This document shows positions 8,839 through 16,369 of a DNA stretch of 35,967 nt, piece by piece. Location: NCBI GenBank assembly GCA_002453155.1, contig DKGG01000052.1, positions 1 through 35,967 of the forward strand, written 5' to 3'. The translations under genes and the position numbers were made by a program. The notes under the pieces were generated by a model. That model saw nothing but the letters and a program-made list of their open reading frames with translations. It did no database searches and had not been told where the DNA came from. The DNA is from Bdellovibrionaceae bacterium UBA6776 (GTDB lineage: Bacteria > Bdellovibrionota > Bdellovibrionia > Bdellovibrionales > UBA1609). How positions within the stretch are numbered: position 1 is the first letter of the stretch; each line of letters starts with the position of its first letter.

Positions 8839-9465
8839 TTGGATATCAGCTCACTTAAAGATCAGCTTTCAGATCAATTTAAAGAACTTAAGGATCGCAT
8901 CCAAGAGAGCTCTCTGTATGTGGAGTTGAAAGAGCGCTTTGATCTTTTGCCGGGTCGGGTTCAAAAGTTGATCGTGATTGGATCCACTCTTCTTGTGGGC
9001 TTTTTCTTGTTCTCGATCCCTTACGGAAATCTAAGTGACAGTTGGTTTTACGAAGAACAGTTTGAAGAGAGTCGAGACATGATTCGAGAGCTTCTTAGAG
9101 CTTCAAATACCCTTAAAGAAACCTCTCCCCTTCCAACCATGAGCAACGCCGGACAGTTGGAATCTCAAATTCGTCGTGTTCTTGAGGACATGAATTTGGG
9201 TCCCGAACAAGTGGGCAATGTTCAAATTGTTCCCAATCCTTCCACACGACTGGCTCCAAAAACTGTGGATCAAGCCGCTGTGTCCGTCCAATTAAAAACT
9301 TTGAACTTGAGACAACTCACTGAATTCTCCCACCGCTTGCAAAGTTTAGGTCCCGGCGTGAAGCCCGTTGGAATGCAAATCTCTCGCTCTCGCGGAGAAA
9401 CACACTTTTTTGATGTGATTGTTAAAGTCTTTCAATTTTCATTGAATGTGGGAGGAGAGAAGTAA
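8839..9465 (+). CDS. gspM: type II secretion assembly protein GspM
   Basis: Probable GspM, the partner of GspL in the inner-membrane platform. The 208-residue product has a cytoplasmic amphipathic N-terminus with coiled-coil character, one transmembrane segment at about 42-63 (VIGSTLLVGFFLFSIPYG) and a periplasmic domain of about 140 residues compatible with a ferredoxin-like fold. Similarity to GspM is structural and positional rather than by strong motifs. The TTG at 8839 abuts the gspL TGA directly, with GGGAG 8 nt upstream, so the start is well supported. The stop TAA overlaps the gspN ATG by one base. Confidence 0.8.
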   Translation: MDISSLKDQLSDQFKELKDRIQESSLYVELKERFDLLPGRVQKLIVIGSTLLVGFFLFSIPYGNLSDSWFYEEQFEESRDMIRELLRASNTLKETSPLPTMSNAGQLESQIRRVLEDMNLGPEQVGNVQIVPNPSTRLAPKTVDQAAVSVQLKTLNLRQLTEFSHRLQSLGPGVKPVGMQISRSRGETHFFDVIVKVFQFSLNVGGEK

Positions 9466-10457
9466 TGACTCCCCTTCTTCGAAAGCTGTTATTGATTGAT
9501 CTGTTCAAATATCATAAACTCAAAATGGCTTCGGCTGTTTTGTTTTTTCTTTTGATCTTCGCTTGGATTTTTCCCTTTTCGGATCTTTCGGATTTCGTCA
9601 CTAATTTTGTCTCCACCCAAACCCGAGGCCAAGTTTTCGTACAGTTTAACAGATTGGATTTTGGATTTCTTCCTACGGTGTCCATCGAAGGAGAAGACAT
9701 CTTGTTGGATGTGGCCGCCACTCCAACTCTTCAAATTGACCGCTTGCAAATTTGGCCCTCTTTAACCTCCCTCTTGGCACTGAGAAACAATCCCAATCAA
9801 ATCCCCAATCTTTCCGTACAAGCCACAGGAATTTTTGACGGAGACATCTTTGCGGCTGTGAAAAACGCCAAGGCAAAGCAAGAAGATCTTCAACTGAAGA
9901 CGGTGGAGATCAATGCAGAGAACGTCAATTTGGGCAAAGTTTCTCCTCTGGCCTCTCTCCCTCTGACAATTCAAGGAAGGGCCAACCTTAAAGGAGAAGT
10001 GGTTGTAAACCCAGAAATGCAAGTTCAACCGGAAGGCGACCTTCAGTTGGATGGCAAGCAAGTTAAAATTCCGCCGGGCAATCTTCCCACACAAATGGGC
10101 CCCATTTTTCTTCCCGGGTTTTCATGGAAACAGGTTCAATTGAAAACCCGTCTGTCCAATGGCGTGATCTATGTGGAGCAAGCCACCCTGGGAACCTCCA
10201 CAGACCCTATTTTTCTGCAGGTAAAGGGGCAACTTCGCCTTCCCATTCAAACTCGAGGCGCTCAGCTTCAAAGCTATGACTTGAAAATGGATTTGCAGAT
10301 CAATTCGAAGACGGCCGAAGAGCTGAAAAGCTTCTTGCTGTTTTTGGAGCGCTTCAAAAGCCCCTCCGCTCCAGGAACCCACCGCTACATGTTTCGCGCC
10401 GCTTCAAATAACCCCATGGCAGGAGGCCCAAACCTTCAGCCTTTGTCTAATTTTTAA
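9465..10457 (+). CDS. gspN: type II secretion protein GspN
   Basis: Accessory component found at the end of many secretion operons. Its exact role is unsettled and it is dispensable in some systems. The 330-residue product has one N-terminal membrane segment (about 20-40, SAVLFFLLIFAWIFPF). The periplasmic part is beta-rich with repeated features of the GspN/AsmA-like fold, including FNRLDFGFLPTVSIEGEDI and LQIDRLQIWPSLTSLL. GGAGGAG precedes the ATG, which overlaps the gspM TAA. It is the last gene of the operon. No convincing intrinsic terminator follows, and the next gene has its own promoter-like sequence. Confidence 0.8.
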   Translation: MTPLLRKLLLIDLFKYHKLKMASAVLFFLLIFAWIFPFSDLSDFVTNFVSTQTRGQVFVQFNRLDFGFLPTVSIEGEDILLDVAATPTLQIDRLQIWPSLTSLLALRNNPNQIPNLSVQATGIFDGDIFAAVKNAKAKQEDLQLKTVEINAENVNLGKVSPLASLPLTIQGRANLKGEVVVNPEMQVQPEGDLQLDGKQVKIPPGNLPTQMGPIFLPGFSWKQVQLKTRLSNGVIYVEQATLGTSTDPIFLQVKGQLRLPIQTRGAQLQSYDLKMDLQINSKTAEELKSFLLFLERFKSPSAPGTHRYMFRAASNNPMAGGPNLQPLSNF

Positions 10458-10485
10458 GCGGTTTTTCAGAGAGTTCCATCTGCCC

Positions 10486-10515
10486 TAGACATTTGCTAAA
10501 ACCTCATCCTATAAA
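10486..10515 (+). promoter_or_regulatory. probable sigma-70 promoter of ssb
   Basis: TAGACA (10486-10491) and TATAAA (10510-10515) each match the consensus hexamers at five of six positions with an 18-nt spacer. They end 37 nt before the ssb ATG. The site lies immediately after the last secretion gene and allows ssb to be expressed independently of it. Confidence 0.6.
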
Positions 10516-10552
10516 GAGTGTTAACGATTCGGATGCTGACGAAGGGGGCGAT

Positions 10553-10987
10553 ATGTCTGGAGTAAATAAGGTTATTTTAGTGGGGCGTTTGGGAACAGAT
10601 CCTGAGGTCAAAACAGTTTCTGGTGGGAACACCGTCGCAAGACTTTCATTGGCTACAAGTGAAAATTGGACCGACCGAGATGGTCAACGCCAAGAGCGCA
10701 CCGAATGGCACCGTGTGGTTGTTTGGGGAAAGCTTGCTGAACTTTGTGGAAAGTATTTGGCCAAAGGTCGCCAAGTGTACTTGGAAGGACGACTTCAAAC
10801 CCGTTCTTGGGAAGACCAACAGGGTCAAAAGAAATACACCACGGAAGTGATTGCTTCCACTGTTCAATTTTTGGGTGGCGCTTCTGCAAATGCGGGAATG
10901 GACCAATCTTCTTCTGGTGGATACGAGTCTCAAGACTTTGGACCAGAACCTTCTTTCGACAGCGCTTCTGACGAAATTCCTTTCTAA
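10553..10987 (+). CDS. ssb: single-stranded DNA-binding protein
   Basis: Binds single-stranded DNA during replication, recombination and repair and recruits partner proteins through its tail. The 144-residue product has an N-terminal OB fold (about 1-110) with NKVILVGRLGTDPE, the conserved LATSENW and TEWHRVVVWG segments, and a Gly/Ser/Gln-rich linker. The C-terminal tip is DEIPF, close to the canonical DDDIPF. The ATG at 10553 is chosen because the conserved N-terminus starts here and GGGGG lies just upstream. An in-frame start at 10493 would add 20 non-conserved residues and lies between the promoter and this site. Confidence 0.95.
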   Translation: MSGVNKVILVGRLGTDPEVKTVSGGNTVARLSLATSENWTDRDGQRQERTEWHRVVVWGKLAELCGKYLAKGRQVYLEGRLQTRSWEDQQGQKKYTTEVIASTVQFLGGASANAGMDQSSSGGYESQDFGPEPSFDSASDEIPF

Positions 10988-11028
10988 GGGATTTTTTATC
11001 TTTCAAAAATTCATTGAATTTTCGTGAT

Positions 11029-11058
11029 GGGATCCGGGCGGCTTTTGTCCAGGATCCC
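11029..11058 (+). terminator. hairpin after ssb, possible terminator
   Basis: GGGATCC (11029-11035) pairs perfectly with GGATCCC (11052-11058) and can be extended by two GC pairs around a bulged A. No T-run follows (the next bases are CTTACATT), so it is not a canonical intrinsic terminator. It may still end or stabilise the ssb transcript. Confidence 0.4.
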
Positions 11059-11126
11059 CTTACATTCCATTTACTTCCACCACTTGCCCAATAGAAAATA
11101 CGAAGTAGGAATGTAAGGAGCCCTCT

Positions 11127-12011
11127 ATGAAAAAACTCACCTCGTCCCTTCTCTTGAGCGGACTGCTCGCTCTCTCAATTTCTGCCCCGGCGGCACAGGT
11201 CGCAAAGGTCAAAGGCAAATCCATTTTGATTGATACAGAAGGCGAAGACCTTCGAGAAGGCGATGTGCTTTTTGTGATTGATATCAGTGGCCAGAAAAAA
11301 GCCATCGTAAAAATCACGAAGGTTCGAGGCACAAAGGCCATTGCTCGCGTCGGCAAAGGAGCTCCTCAGGTGGGAATGAGTTTGGAGAGACGGGGACAAA
11401 ACCCGAGTCCAGCTCCTCAGCAGCAGGCAGCAGCCCCCGCCCCAAGACAGCAACGCTCCTCACTTTTTACGCCCACAGGCCCCATGGAGCGCCGCTGGGG
11501 CGGACTTTTGGGAATTGGATTCGACACCTTGAATGCGGATGAAAAAGACGCCAATGGGGTGAAGACGGGAACCACCGTGTCCACCACAGGAATGTCTTTT
11601 AGCCTGTTGGGACTTTATGATCACAAGCTTTTTAATAACATTTGGTTTCGCGGACTTTTCGGAGCGGAACAGTTCAAAACTTCAGGCTCTGCCAGTTCCG
11701 GAAGCCGCAGTGTGGACATCACCTATTTGAGTGCGGGAGCCATTGGACGCTATGTTTTTGCAAACAGCCAATTTCAACCTTGGGTGGGCGGCGGATTTGT
11801 CTTGCTGTTTCCTTTGAGCAAATCTTCCAACCTTTTGGATTCCGCCAGCATCACAAACACCTATTCGATGTTGTTTACCGGCGGTATGGACTGGAAAATT
11901 TCAGAGCGCATGTATGTGCCATTGAGTCTTGAGTACGGACTGCTTCCCAAATCAGATTCGGTGGAAGCCAACTGGATTCAAGTGCGCGGCGGACTTGCCA
12001 TACCGTTCTAG
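11127..12011 (+). CDS. outer-membrane beta-barrel protein with N-terminal periplasmic domain
   Basis: Not recognised as a named family. The 294-residue product has a signal peptide (Lys2-3, hydrophobic core, probable cleavage around SAPAA, residues 19-23). A small beta-rich domain of about 65 residues follows (KGKSILIDTEGEDLREGDVL and a second half with ITKVRGTKAIARV), then a Pro/Gln/Ala linker (about 92-110). The C-terminal half alternates in beta-barrel fashion and ends in Phe, the usual outer-membrane assembly signal. AAGGAG lies just upstream of the ATG. The N-domain resembles a small beta-barrel by eye, but I cannot name it. It is probably monocistronic. Confidence 0.75.
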   Translation: MKKLTSSLLLSGLLALSISAPAAQVAKVKGKSILIDTEGEDLREGDVLFVIDISGQKKAIVKITKVRGTKAIARVGKGAPQVGMSLERRGQNPSPAPQQQAAAPAPRQQRSSLFTPTGPMERRWGGLLGIGFDTLNADEKDANGVKTGTTVSTTGMSFSLLGLYDHKLFNNIWFRGLFGAEQFKTSGSASSGSRSVDITYLSAGAIGRYVFANSQFQPWVGGGFVLLFPLSKSSNLLDSASITNTYSMLFTGGMDWKISERMYVPLSLEYGLLPKSDSVEANWIQVRGGLAIPF

Positions 12012-12018
12012 GCATCAA

Positions 12019-12037
12019 GCCCGAGTCCCTCTTGGGC
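12019..12037 (+). terminator. weak terminator-like hairpin after the outer-membrane gene
   Basis: GCCCGAG (12019-12025) pairs with CTC..GGGC (12029-12037) around a 3-nt loop, with a 2-nt bulge. The downstream sequence is only loosely T-rich (TTGAATTTCTTT). The position, 8 nt after the stop codon, is right for a terminator, but the structure is modest. Confidence 0.35.
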
Positions 12038-12061
12038 CTGAATCCTTGAATTTCTTTAATA

Positions 12062-12214
12062 TGCAAATTTGAATTTTTCTATGATCAAAGAATTATAGAA
12101 GAGGACCTCCAGTAAATGTGAAGTGATTTGTCCGCAGGACAAATACTAGAAGAGCCCATGGATGGGCGTGTCCGATTCTGTAAATCTATGATCATAGAAA
12201 AAAACAAATTCGCA
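12062..12214. repeat. 153-bp element with 30-nt imperfect terminal inverted repeats
   Basis: The left arm (12062-12091) and right arm (12185-12214) are inverted copies matching at 26 of 30 positions. The shared core is TTTTTCTATGATCA and its complement. Between them lie two perfect small hairpins: ATTTGTCC/GGACAAAT (12126-12144) and GCCCAT/ATGGGC (12154-12167). The right arm contains a self-complementary CTATGATCATAG (12186-12197). No clear target-site duplication flanks the arms. It could be a MITE-like repeat, a structured small RNA or a bidirectional transcription barrier. Confidence 0.65.
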
Positions 12215-12263
12215 AAGTTCAAATGAAATCTTCAAGGTCGAGACGCAAGGATAACTATGCGTG

Positions 12264-12366
12264 TAGCACCACTCACATTTTCATGGACGCGGCATGAGCT
12301 CGAAGGCGTATGAGCAATACGTCGAAGAGCGAAATAACAAAGTCCATGGAAAAGTGAGAGGTGCTA
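12264..12366. repeat. 103-bp element with 25-nt imperfect terminal inverted repeats
   Basis: The left arm (12264-12288) and right arm (12342-12366) are inverted copies matching at 22 of 25 positions. Both carry TAGCACC/GGTGCTA and CATGGAC/GTCCATG ends. The 53-bp interior can form CGTAT/ATACG around a 5-nt loop. The right arm overlaps the last codon position of spoT: its terminal CTA is the complement of the spoT TAG stop. There is no T-run on either strand, so it does not look like an ordinary intrinsic terminator. Confidence 0.65.
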
Positions 12367-14586
12367 GGTGCGGGTGATGCGGGTGACGCCCAGAATGCCC
12401 TTCAACTTACTCAACGCCGCAATCACCTCTGACAAATGCTTCGTATCCTTGATGGTCACATCAAACAAACACACTGCTTTTAGATCTTTGGTGGTTCGCG
12501 CTTGAGCGTTCAAAATGTTCACTCCTTGACTGGAGAAAACTTCAGACATGTCTTTTAAGAGACCGGGAACATCTTTACTGAGGACACGCAAACGCACGGT
12601 GCGGCTGGTGTCTTGATCTTTCTTTTGGTTCCACTCCACATCGATGCGGCGATCTTGATCCAACTCAAAAGCCTTTGCGCAGTCAGCCCGGTGAATCACA
12701 AGTCCCCGTCCGCGCGTGATGTAACCTAAAATCGGATCTCCTGGAATGGGATTGCAGCACTTTCCAAAACGCACCAAAACATCATCCAGTCCATCCACAC
12801 GAATCAAAGATCCCGAACGTTTGGTGCGTGAAACGGCGGACTTAAAAGCCTTGGCCAAAAAGTTGGCGGGCTCTTCTTCTTGATTCTCCTCTGTCTTCAA
12901 ATCAACTTTCAAAAAGTTCAGAATGTCTGTGGGTGTGATCGCGCCATAGCCCACTTTGACCAAAAGGTCGTCCACACTGTTGCAGCCATGATCTTTGGAA
13001 AAATCCAAAAGCTCTGGCTTTTCACTTTGCTTTTGCCAAGAGAGCCCGGCCTTTCGAAAAGATTTTTCCGCAATTTCCCGACCCAGTTCCCCAGCACGGC
13101 GCCTTTGCTCGGTTTTAATAAAAGAGCGGATTTTTGTTTTCGCTCGAGGAGTGACACAGTACTTGAGCCAGTCTTTGTTGGGCGTTTGATTTTTTGATGT
13201 GATCACTTCAACCGTGTCCCCGTTTTGAAGCTCATGCTTCAAAGAGACAATGCGCCCATTCACTCGAGCTGCGGTGATCTTATGGCCCACATCGGTGTGG
13301 ATGCTAAAGGCAAAATCAATGGGCGTCGAATGCTCAGGAAGCTCCTTCACATCCCCCTTGGGAGTGAAGACATAAATTTCGGATTCGAACAAATCCCCTT
13401 TGACGTTTTCCAAAAACTCATCAGAGCTTGAAGTCTGCTGGTGAAGGCTGACCAATTCTCGAAGCCAATTGAATTTTTCCAAAGTGGACTCATCTGCCAA
13501 AGAGTGATCTCCACCCTCTTTGTACTGCCAGTGCGCCGCAATCCCCTTTTCTGCAATCAAATGCATTTCATGGGTGCGGATTTGAATTTCAATGCGCTCG
13601 GCCTGAGGTCCAATCACCGTGGTGTGAAGACTTTGATAATTGTTGTTTTTAGGCATGGCGATAAAGTCTTTGAATCGACCGGGAATGGGACGAAACAAGG
13701 AGTGAACAATTCCCAAAACTTCATAACATTCCGAAACACTGTTCACGCAAATTCGAAAGGCCAAGACGTCATAAATTTGTTCGTACTCAATGCCCTGGTT
13801 TCGCATCTTTCGATAAATGGACCAAAAGTGCTTGGGGCGACCTTGAATTTCAAACTTCACTTGAGAGCGCTTTTGCAACTCTTGAGTCAGTAAGCGCTTT
13901 ACATCTTCAATGTATTTTTCTCGTTCTTTTTTCTTTTTCGAAACCTTCTGAACCAAGGAGTAGTAAGACTCCGGGAACCCGTAGCGAAAACTCAGATCTT
14001 CCAACTCGGTCTTTACGGTATTGATCCCTAAACGAGACGCCAAAGGCGCATAAATGTCTAAAGTCTCTTGAGCAATTCGCATTTGTTTTTCGGGGGACAT
14101 GTGATTCAAGGTGCGCATGTTGTGAAGACGGTCGGCCAGTTTGACCAAAACCACGCGCACATCTTTCCCCATGGCCACAATCATTTTGCGAATGTTTTCA
14201 CCCTGCTTTTCGTGGGTGTTTCGAAATTTCATCAAAGAAATTTTGGTCACTCCATCCACCAAGCGAGCGGTGGTTTCTCCAAAATTCTTTTTGATATCTG
14301 CAAGAGTAACGTCGGTGTCCTCCACAGTGTCATGAAGCAGACCTGTGGCAATGGTTTCCAAATCCAATTTCAATTCGGCAAGAATTCCAGCAACGCCCAG
14401 AGGATGAGAAATGTAAGGTTCACCCGAACGACGAATTTGTCCTTCGTGGGCTTTTTCTGAAAAGGTGTAGGCTTTTTTTAAGAATTCAAAGTCCGCATTG
14501 GGATAGTAGGTGCGGACGGACTCAATCAGATCGTCAATGGTTTGAATTTCAGCTGGGCTTTTCACAGCCAAAGAGTCACTCATCAT
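12364..14586 (-). CDS. spoT: bifunctional (p)ppGpp synthetase/hydrolase (RSH/SpoT)
   Basis: Makes and degrades the stringent-response alarmone (p)ppGpp. The 740-residue product is full length for long RSH enzymes. The hydrolase domain shows H47, H61, the HD pair H85-D86 in LLHDTVEDT, and D152 (LADRLHN). The synthetase domain has RFKD (304-307), the RXKD type typical of bifunctional enzymes, followed by NNNYQSLHTTV and EKGIAAHWQYKEG. TGS (about 402-465) and C-terminal ACT (about 665-740) domains follow. Both halves keep key residues, so both activities are expected. AGGA precedes the start; a second ATG one codon later is equally possible. It lies 53 nt after rpoZ, as in the gmk-rpoZ-spoT order of other proteobacteria. 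Confidence 0.95.
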   Translation of the reverse strand: MMSDSLAVKSPAEIQTIDDLIESVRTYYPNADFEFLKKAYTFSEKAHEGQIRRSGEPYISHPLGVAGILAELKLDLETIATGLLHDTVEDTDVTLADIKKNFGETTARLVDGVTKISLMKFRNTHEKQGENIRKMIVAMGKDVRVVLVKLADRLHNMRTLNHMSPEKQMRIAQETLDIYAPLASRLGINTVKTELEDLSFRYGFPESYYSLVQKVSKKKKEREKYIEDVKRLLTQELQKRSQVKFEIQGRPKHFWSIYRKMRNQGIEYEQIYDVLAFRICVNSVSECYEVLGIVHSLFRPIPGRFKDFIAMPKNNNYQSLHTTVIGPQAERIEIQIRTHEMHLIAEKGIAAHWQYKEGGDHSLADESTLEKFNWLRELVSLHQQTSSSDEFLENVKGDLFESEIYVFTPKGDVKELPEHSTPIDFAFSIHTDVGHKITAARVNGRIVSLKHELQNGDTVEVITSKNQTPNKDWLKYCVTPRAKTKIRSFIKTEQRRRAGELGREIAEKSFRKAGLSWQKQSEKPELLDFSKDHGCNSVDDLLVKVGYGAITPTDILNFLKVDLKTEENQEEEPANFLAKAFKSAVSRTKRSGSLIRVDGLDDVLVRFGKCCNPIPGDPILGYITRGRGLVIHRADCAKAFELDQDRRIDVEWNQKKDQDTSRTVRLRVLSKDVPGLLKDMSEVFSSQGVNILNAQARTTKDLKAVCLFDVTIKDTKHLSEVIAALSKLKGILGVTRITRT

Positions 14587-14639
14587 TAGATCCTATCGGA
14601 AAAACCGACCAAGAACCATAGAGTGACTCACAGGTTTTT

Positions 14640-14891
14640 TTAAGACTCGCGACCTTGAAGATCTCTCTCCACTTGCTGCTCAAAAGATAAGCCCTCAGGG
14701 TTGCTGGTGTCGAAAGTGGTCTTTCCTGCAGCCACTTCTCGAAGTGCATTGACCACGAATTTGTTGTTCTTTCCAGGAGCCACGCAGGCGTCACCCTTCA
14801 ACATTTGCTTGGCTCTTTTTGCCACAAGCAAAACCAATGAAAAACGATTATGTACATGTTCCAAACAATCTTCGACCGTCACACGAGCCAT
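14640..14891 (-). CDS. rpoZ: RNA polymerase omega subunit
   Basis: Small subunit that stabilises beta-prime and, in E. coli, forms part of a ppGpp-binding site on RNA polymerase. The 83-residue product begins MARVTVEDCLEHVHNRFSLV and contains the conserved ALREVAAGK motif, matching RpoZ in length and order. AGGAG lies 7 nt before the ATG. It sits 51 nt after gmk and 53 nt before spoT, linking the alarmone enzyme with a polymerase subunit known to respond to it. Confidence 0.95.
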   Translation of the reverse strand: MARVTVEDCLEHVHNRFSLVLLVAKRAKQMLKGDACVAPGKNNKFVVNALREVAAGKTTFDTSNPEGLSFEQQVERDLQGRES

Positions 14892-14942
14892 GGCTCTCTC
14901 CTTATATGCACTTAAGTCCTACTTTAAGACCAAGGACCTACA

Positions 14943-15503
14943 CTATTGATTTTGCGAGGCTTTTTCAACAATTTTTCGAAACTCTTTGTAAGCCGCCTCA
15001 AACTCATCATTGATGATCACATGATCAAAGTGATCGGCCAGGGCCATTTCTCTCTGAGCATTTTCTAAGCGCAGCTCCAGGTCACCGGCCGGACCTCTCT
15101 TGATGAGTCTCTGACGCAGCTCGTCTACCGAAGGCGGCATCAAAAAGACCGAAATGGCCTGAGGATAAAGACGCTTCACGCTTTGGGCCCCTTGAACATC
15201 AATGTCCATGATCACAGTCTGCCCTCGGCCCCATGCTTCACGGATTTGATCCTTGGGCGTTCCATAGTAGTTCCCGTGCACCAACGCCCATTCCACAAAG
15301 AAGTCCCCTTCTTTGAGCTGTTCGAATTTCTCCTGAGAGACGAAGTGGTAGTGAACTCCATCCTTTTCTCCAGGCCTCATGGCCCGAGAGGTGTAGGTGA
15401 CCACATCATACAAATTGAGCTCAGACTCACTCAGTGCCCGATCCAAAAAGCTCGATTTTCCAACGGCACTGGGGCCTATAAGAACAATCATGGGGTGTTT
15501 CAT
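14943..15503 (-). CDS. gmk: guanylate kinase
   Basis: Phosphorylates GMP/dGMP to GDP/dGDP with ATP. The 186-residue product has the P-loop GPSAVGKSS (10-18), the GMP-binding region TYTSRAMRPGEKDGVHYHFV, the FVEWALVHGNYYGTP segment and the central MDIDVQGAQ motif. All are diagnostic of Gmk. The start overlaps the yicC stop by 4 nt, so it is translationally coupled with the upstream genes. It provides precursor for GTP and hence ppGpp, consistent with rpoZ and spoT downstream. Confidence 0.95.
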   Translation of the reverse strand: MKHPMIVLIGPSAVGKSSFLDRALSESELNLYDVVTYTSRAMRPGEKDGVHYHFVSQEKFEQLKEGDFFVEWALVHGNYYGTPKDQIREAWGRGQTVIMDIDVQGAQSVKRLYPQAISVFLMPPSVDELRQRLIKRGPAGDLELRLENAQREMALADHFDHVIINDEFEAAYKEFRKIVEKASQNQ

Positions 15504-16369
15504 TCTATATTCTGCACCTGTTCCCGAAAAGACTCGATGGCGGACTTGCCTTCAACCACCAAAGAAGTGATTTGAGAAGAGCCACTCTTCGAACCCACTG
15601 TGTTCATTTCTCGCAAAAATTCCTGAGCAAAAAAATCCATTTTGCGCCCGCTGGGACCCCCCACCTGACAAAGAGCCTTCACGGACTTAATGTGCTCTCC
15701 CAATCGGCTCAATTCTTCTTCCACATTGATTTTTTCTAAAGTGTCTGAAGTCTTCACCTCCAAAAGGGCGCGCCCTTCTGCGGTCACTTCATGCTGGACG
15801 ACGTCCTTTAACTCTTTGCTCAGCTTTTTCTCGAGCTTCTTTTGCTCTTGAGAGATCTTCTTGCAGAGTTTTTCCAACTGAGAAAGGTGCCCCAGGATCA
15901 ATTTCTTCAAAGCCAGGCCTTCTTTTTTACGATGGCTGACACATTGATCAAAGGCTTTGGTGGCTCCCGAGAGAAAGGCCTTTTCCTGCCCCGTCAATTT
16001 GGAAGTTTTTGCGGTGACCGTCACTCCAGGCAAAGCCAACAGAGTTTTTACATCCAAGTCTCCGTCCAATTTCAATTTGGACTTCATTTCTTTGACTTGC
16101 TTCACCCAAGCCTTGGCCACGACTTCATCATAGCCCACATTGATCTTTGATAAATTTTCACTGCTTGAGAATTGCAAAGAAATATCAACGGTTCCACGCA
16201 AGAAACTTTTCTTTGCCAAGGATTTTAAATCGGGTTCTAGGATTTGAAGCTCTTTGGGCAAGTGGGTGCGAACCTCAAGGTAGCGTCCATTCACCGTGCG
16301 CACCGTCACCTGGGATGAGATGCCTTGAACTTGAAAATTTGAGGAGCCAAACCCTGTCATGCTTTTCAT
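15500..16369 (-). CDS. yicC: YicC family endoribonuclease
   Basis: Member of the YicC family; the E. coli protein is an endoribonuclease involved in small-RNA and mRNA turnover. The 289-residue product starts MKSMTGFGSS, the family's hallmark N-terminus. It has the N-terminal YicC domain with VRTVNGRYLEVR and RGTVDISLQ, and a C-terminal domain with EELSRLGEHIKS and RKMDFFAQEFLREMNTVGSK, both strongly conserved. The middle, about 150-210, is Lys/Gln/Glu-rich and probably helical coiled coil. It overlaps miaA upstream and gmk downstream by 4 nt each. A yicC-gmk neighbourhood is common in bacteria. Confidence 0.92.
   Translation of the reverse strand: MKSMTGFGSSNFQVQGISSQVTVRTVNGRYLEVRTHLPKELQILEPDLKSLAKKSFLRGTVDISLQFSSSENLSKINVGYDEVVAKAWVKQVKEMKSKLKLDGDLDVKTLLALPGVTVTAKTSKLTGQEKAFLSGATKAFDQCVSHRKKEGLALKKLILGHLSQLEKLCKKISQEQKKLEKKLSKELKDVVQHEVTAEGRALLEVKTSDTLEKINVEEELSRLGEHIKSVKALCQVGGPSGRKMDFFAQEFLREMNTVGSKSGSSQITSLVVEGKSAIESFREQVQNIE

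Larger units (their letters stand above)
12012..12363. other. 352-bp intergenic region rich in inverted repeats
   Basis: The region lies between the 3' ends of convergent genes and has no credible open frame. It contains, in order, a weak terminator-like hairpin, a 153-bp element bounded by 30-nt imperfect inverted arms with smaller internal hairpins, a spacer with a 5-bp stem (ACGCA 12243-12247 with TGCGT 12258-12262), and a second element bounded by 25-nt imperfect arms whose right arm includes the spoT stop codon. This is far more structure than a simple double terminator needs. Confidence 0.7.

Noticed and set aside
11006..11022. AT-rich palindrome AAAATTC-ATT-GAATTTT after ssb
   Set aside because: Perfect but only A/T-rich apart from one GC pair; likely chance in an AT-rich gap, though it could be an operator.
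12012..12366. CRISPR array or transposase remnant
   Set aside because: The repeats are inverted pairs, not regularly spaced direct repeats, and no open frame or transposase fragment is present.
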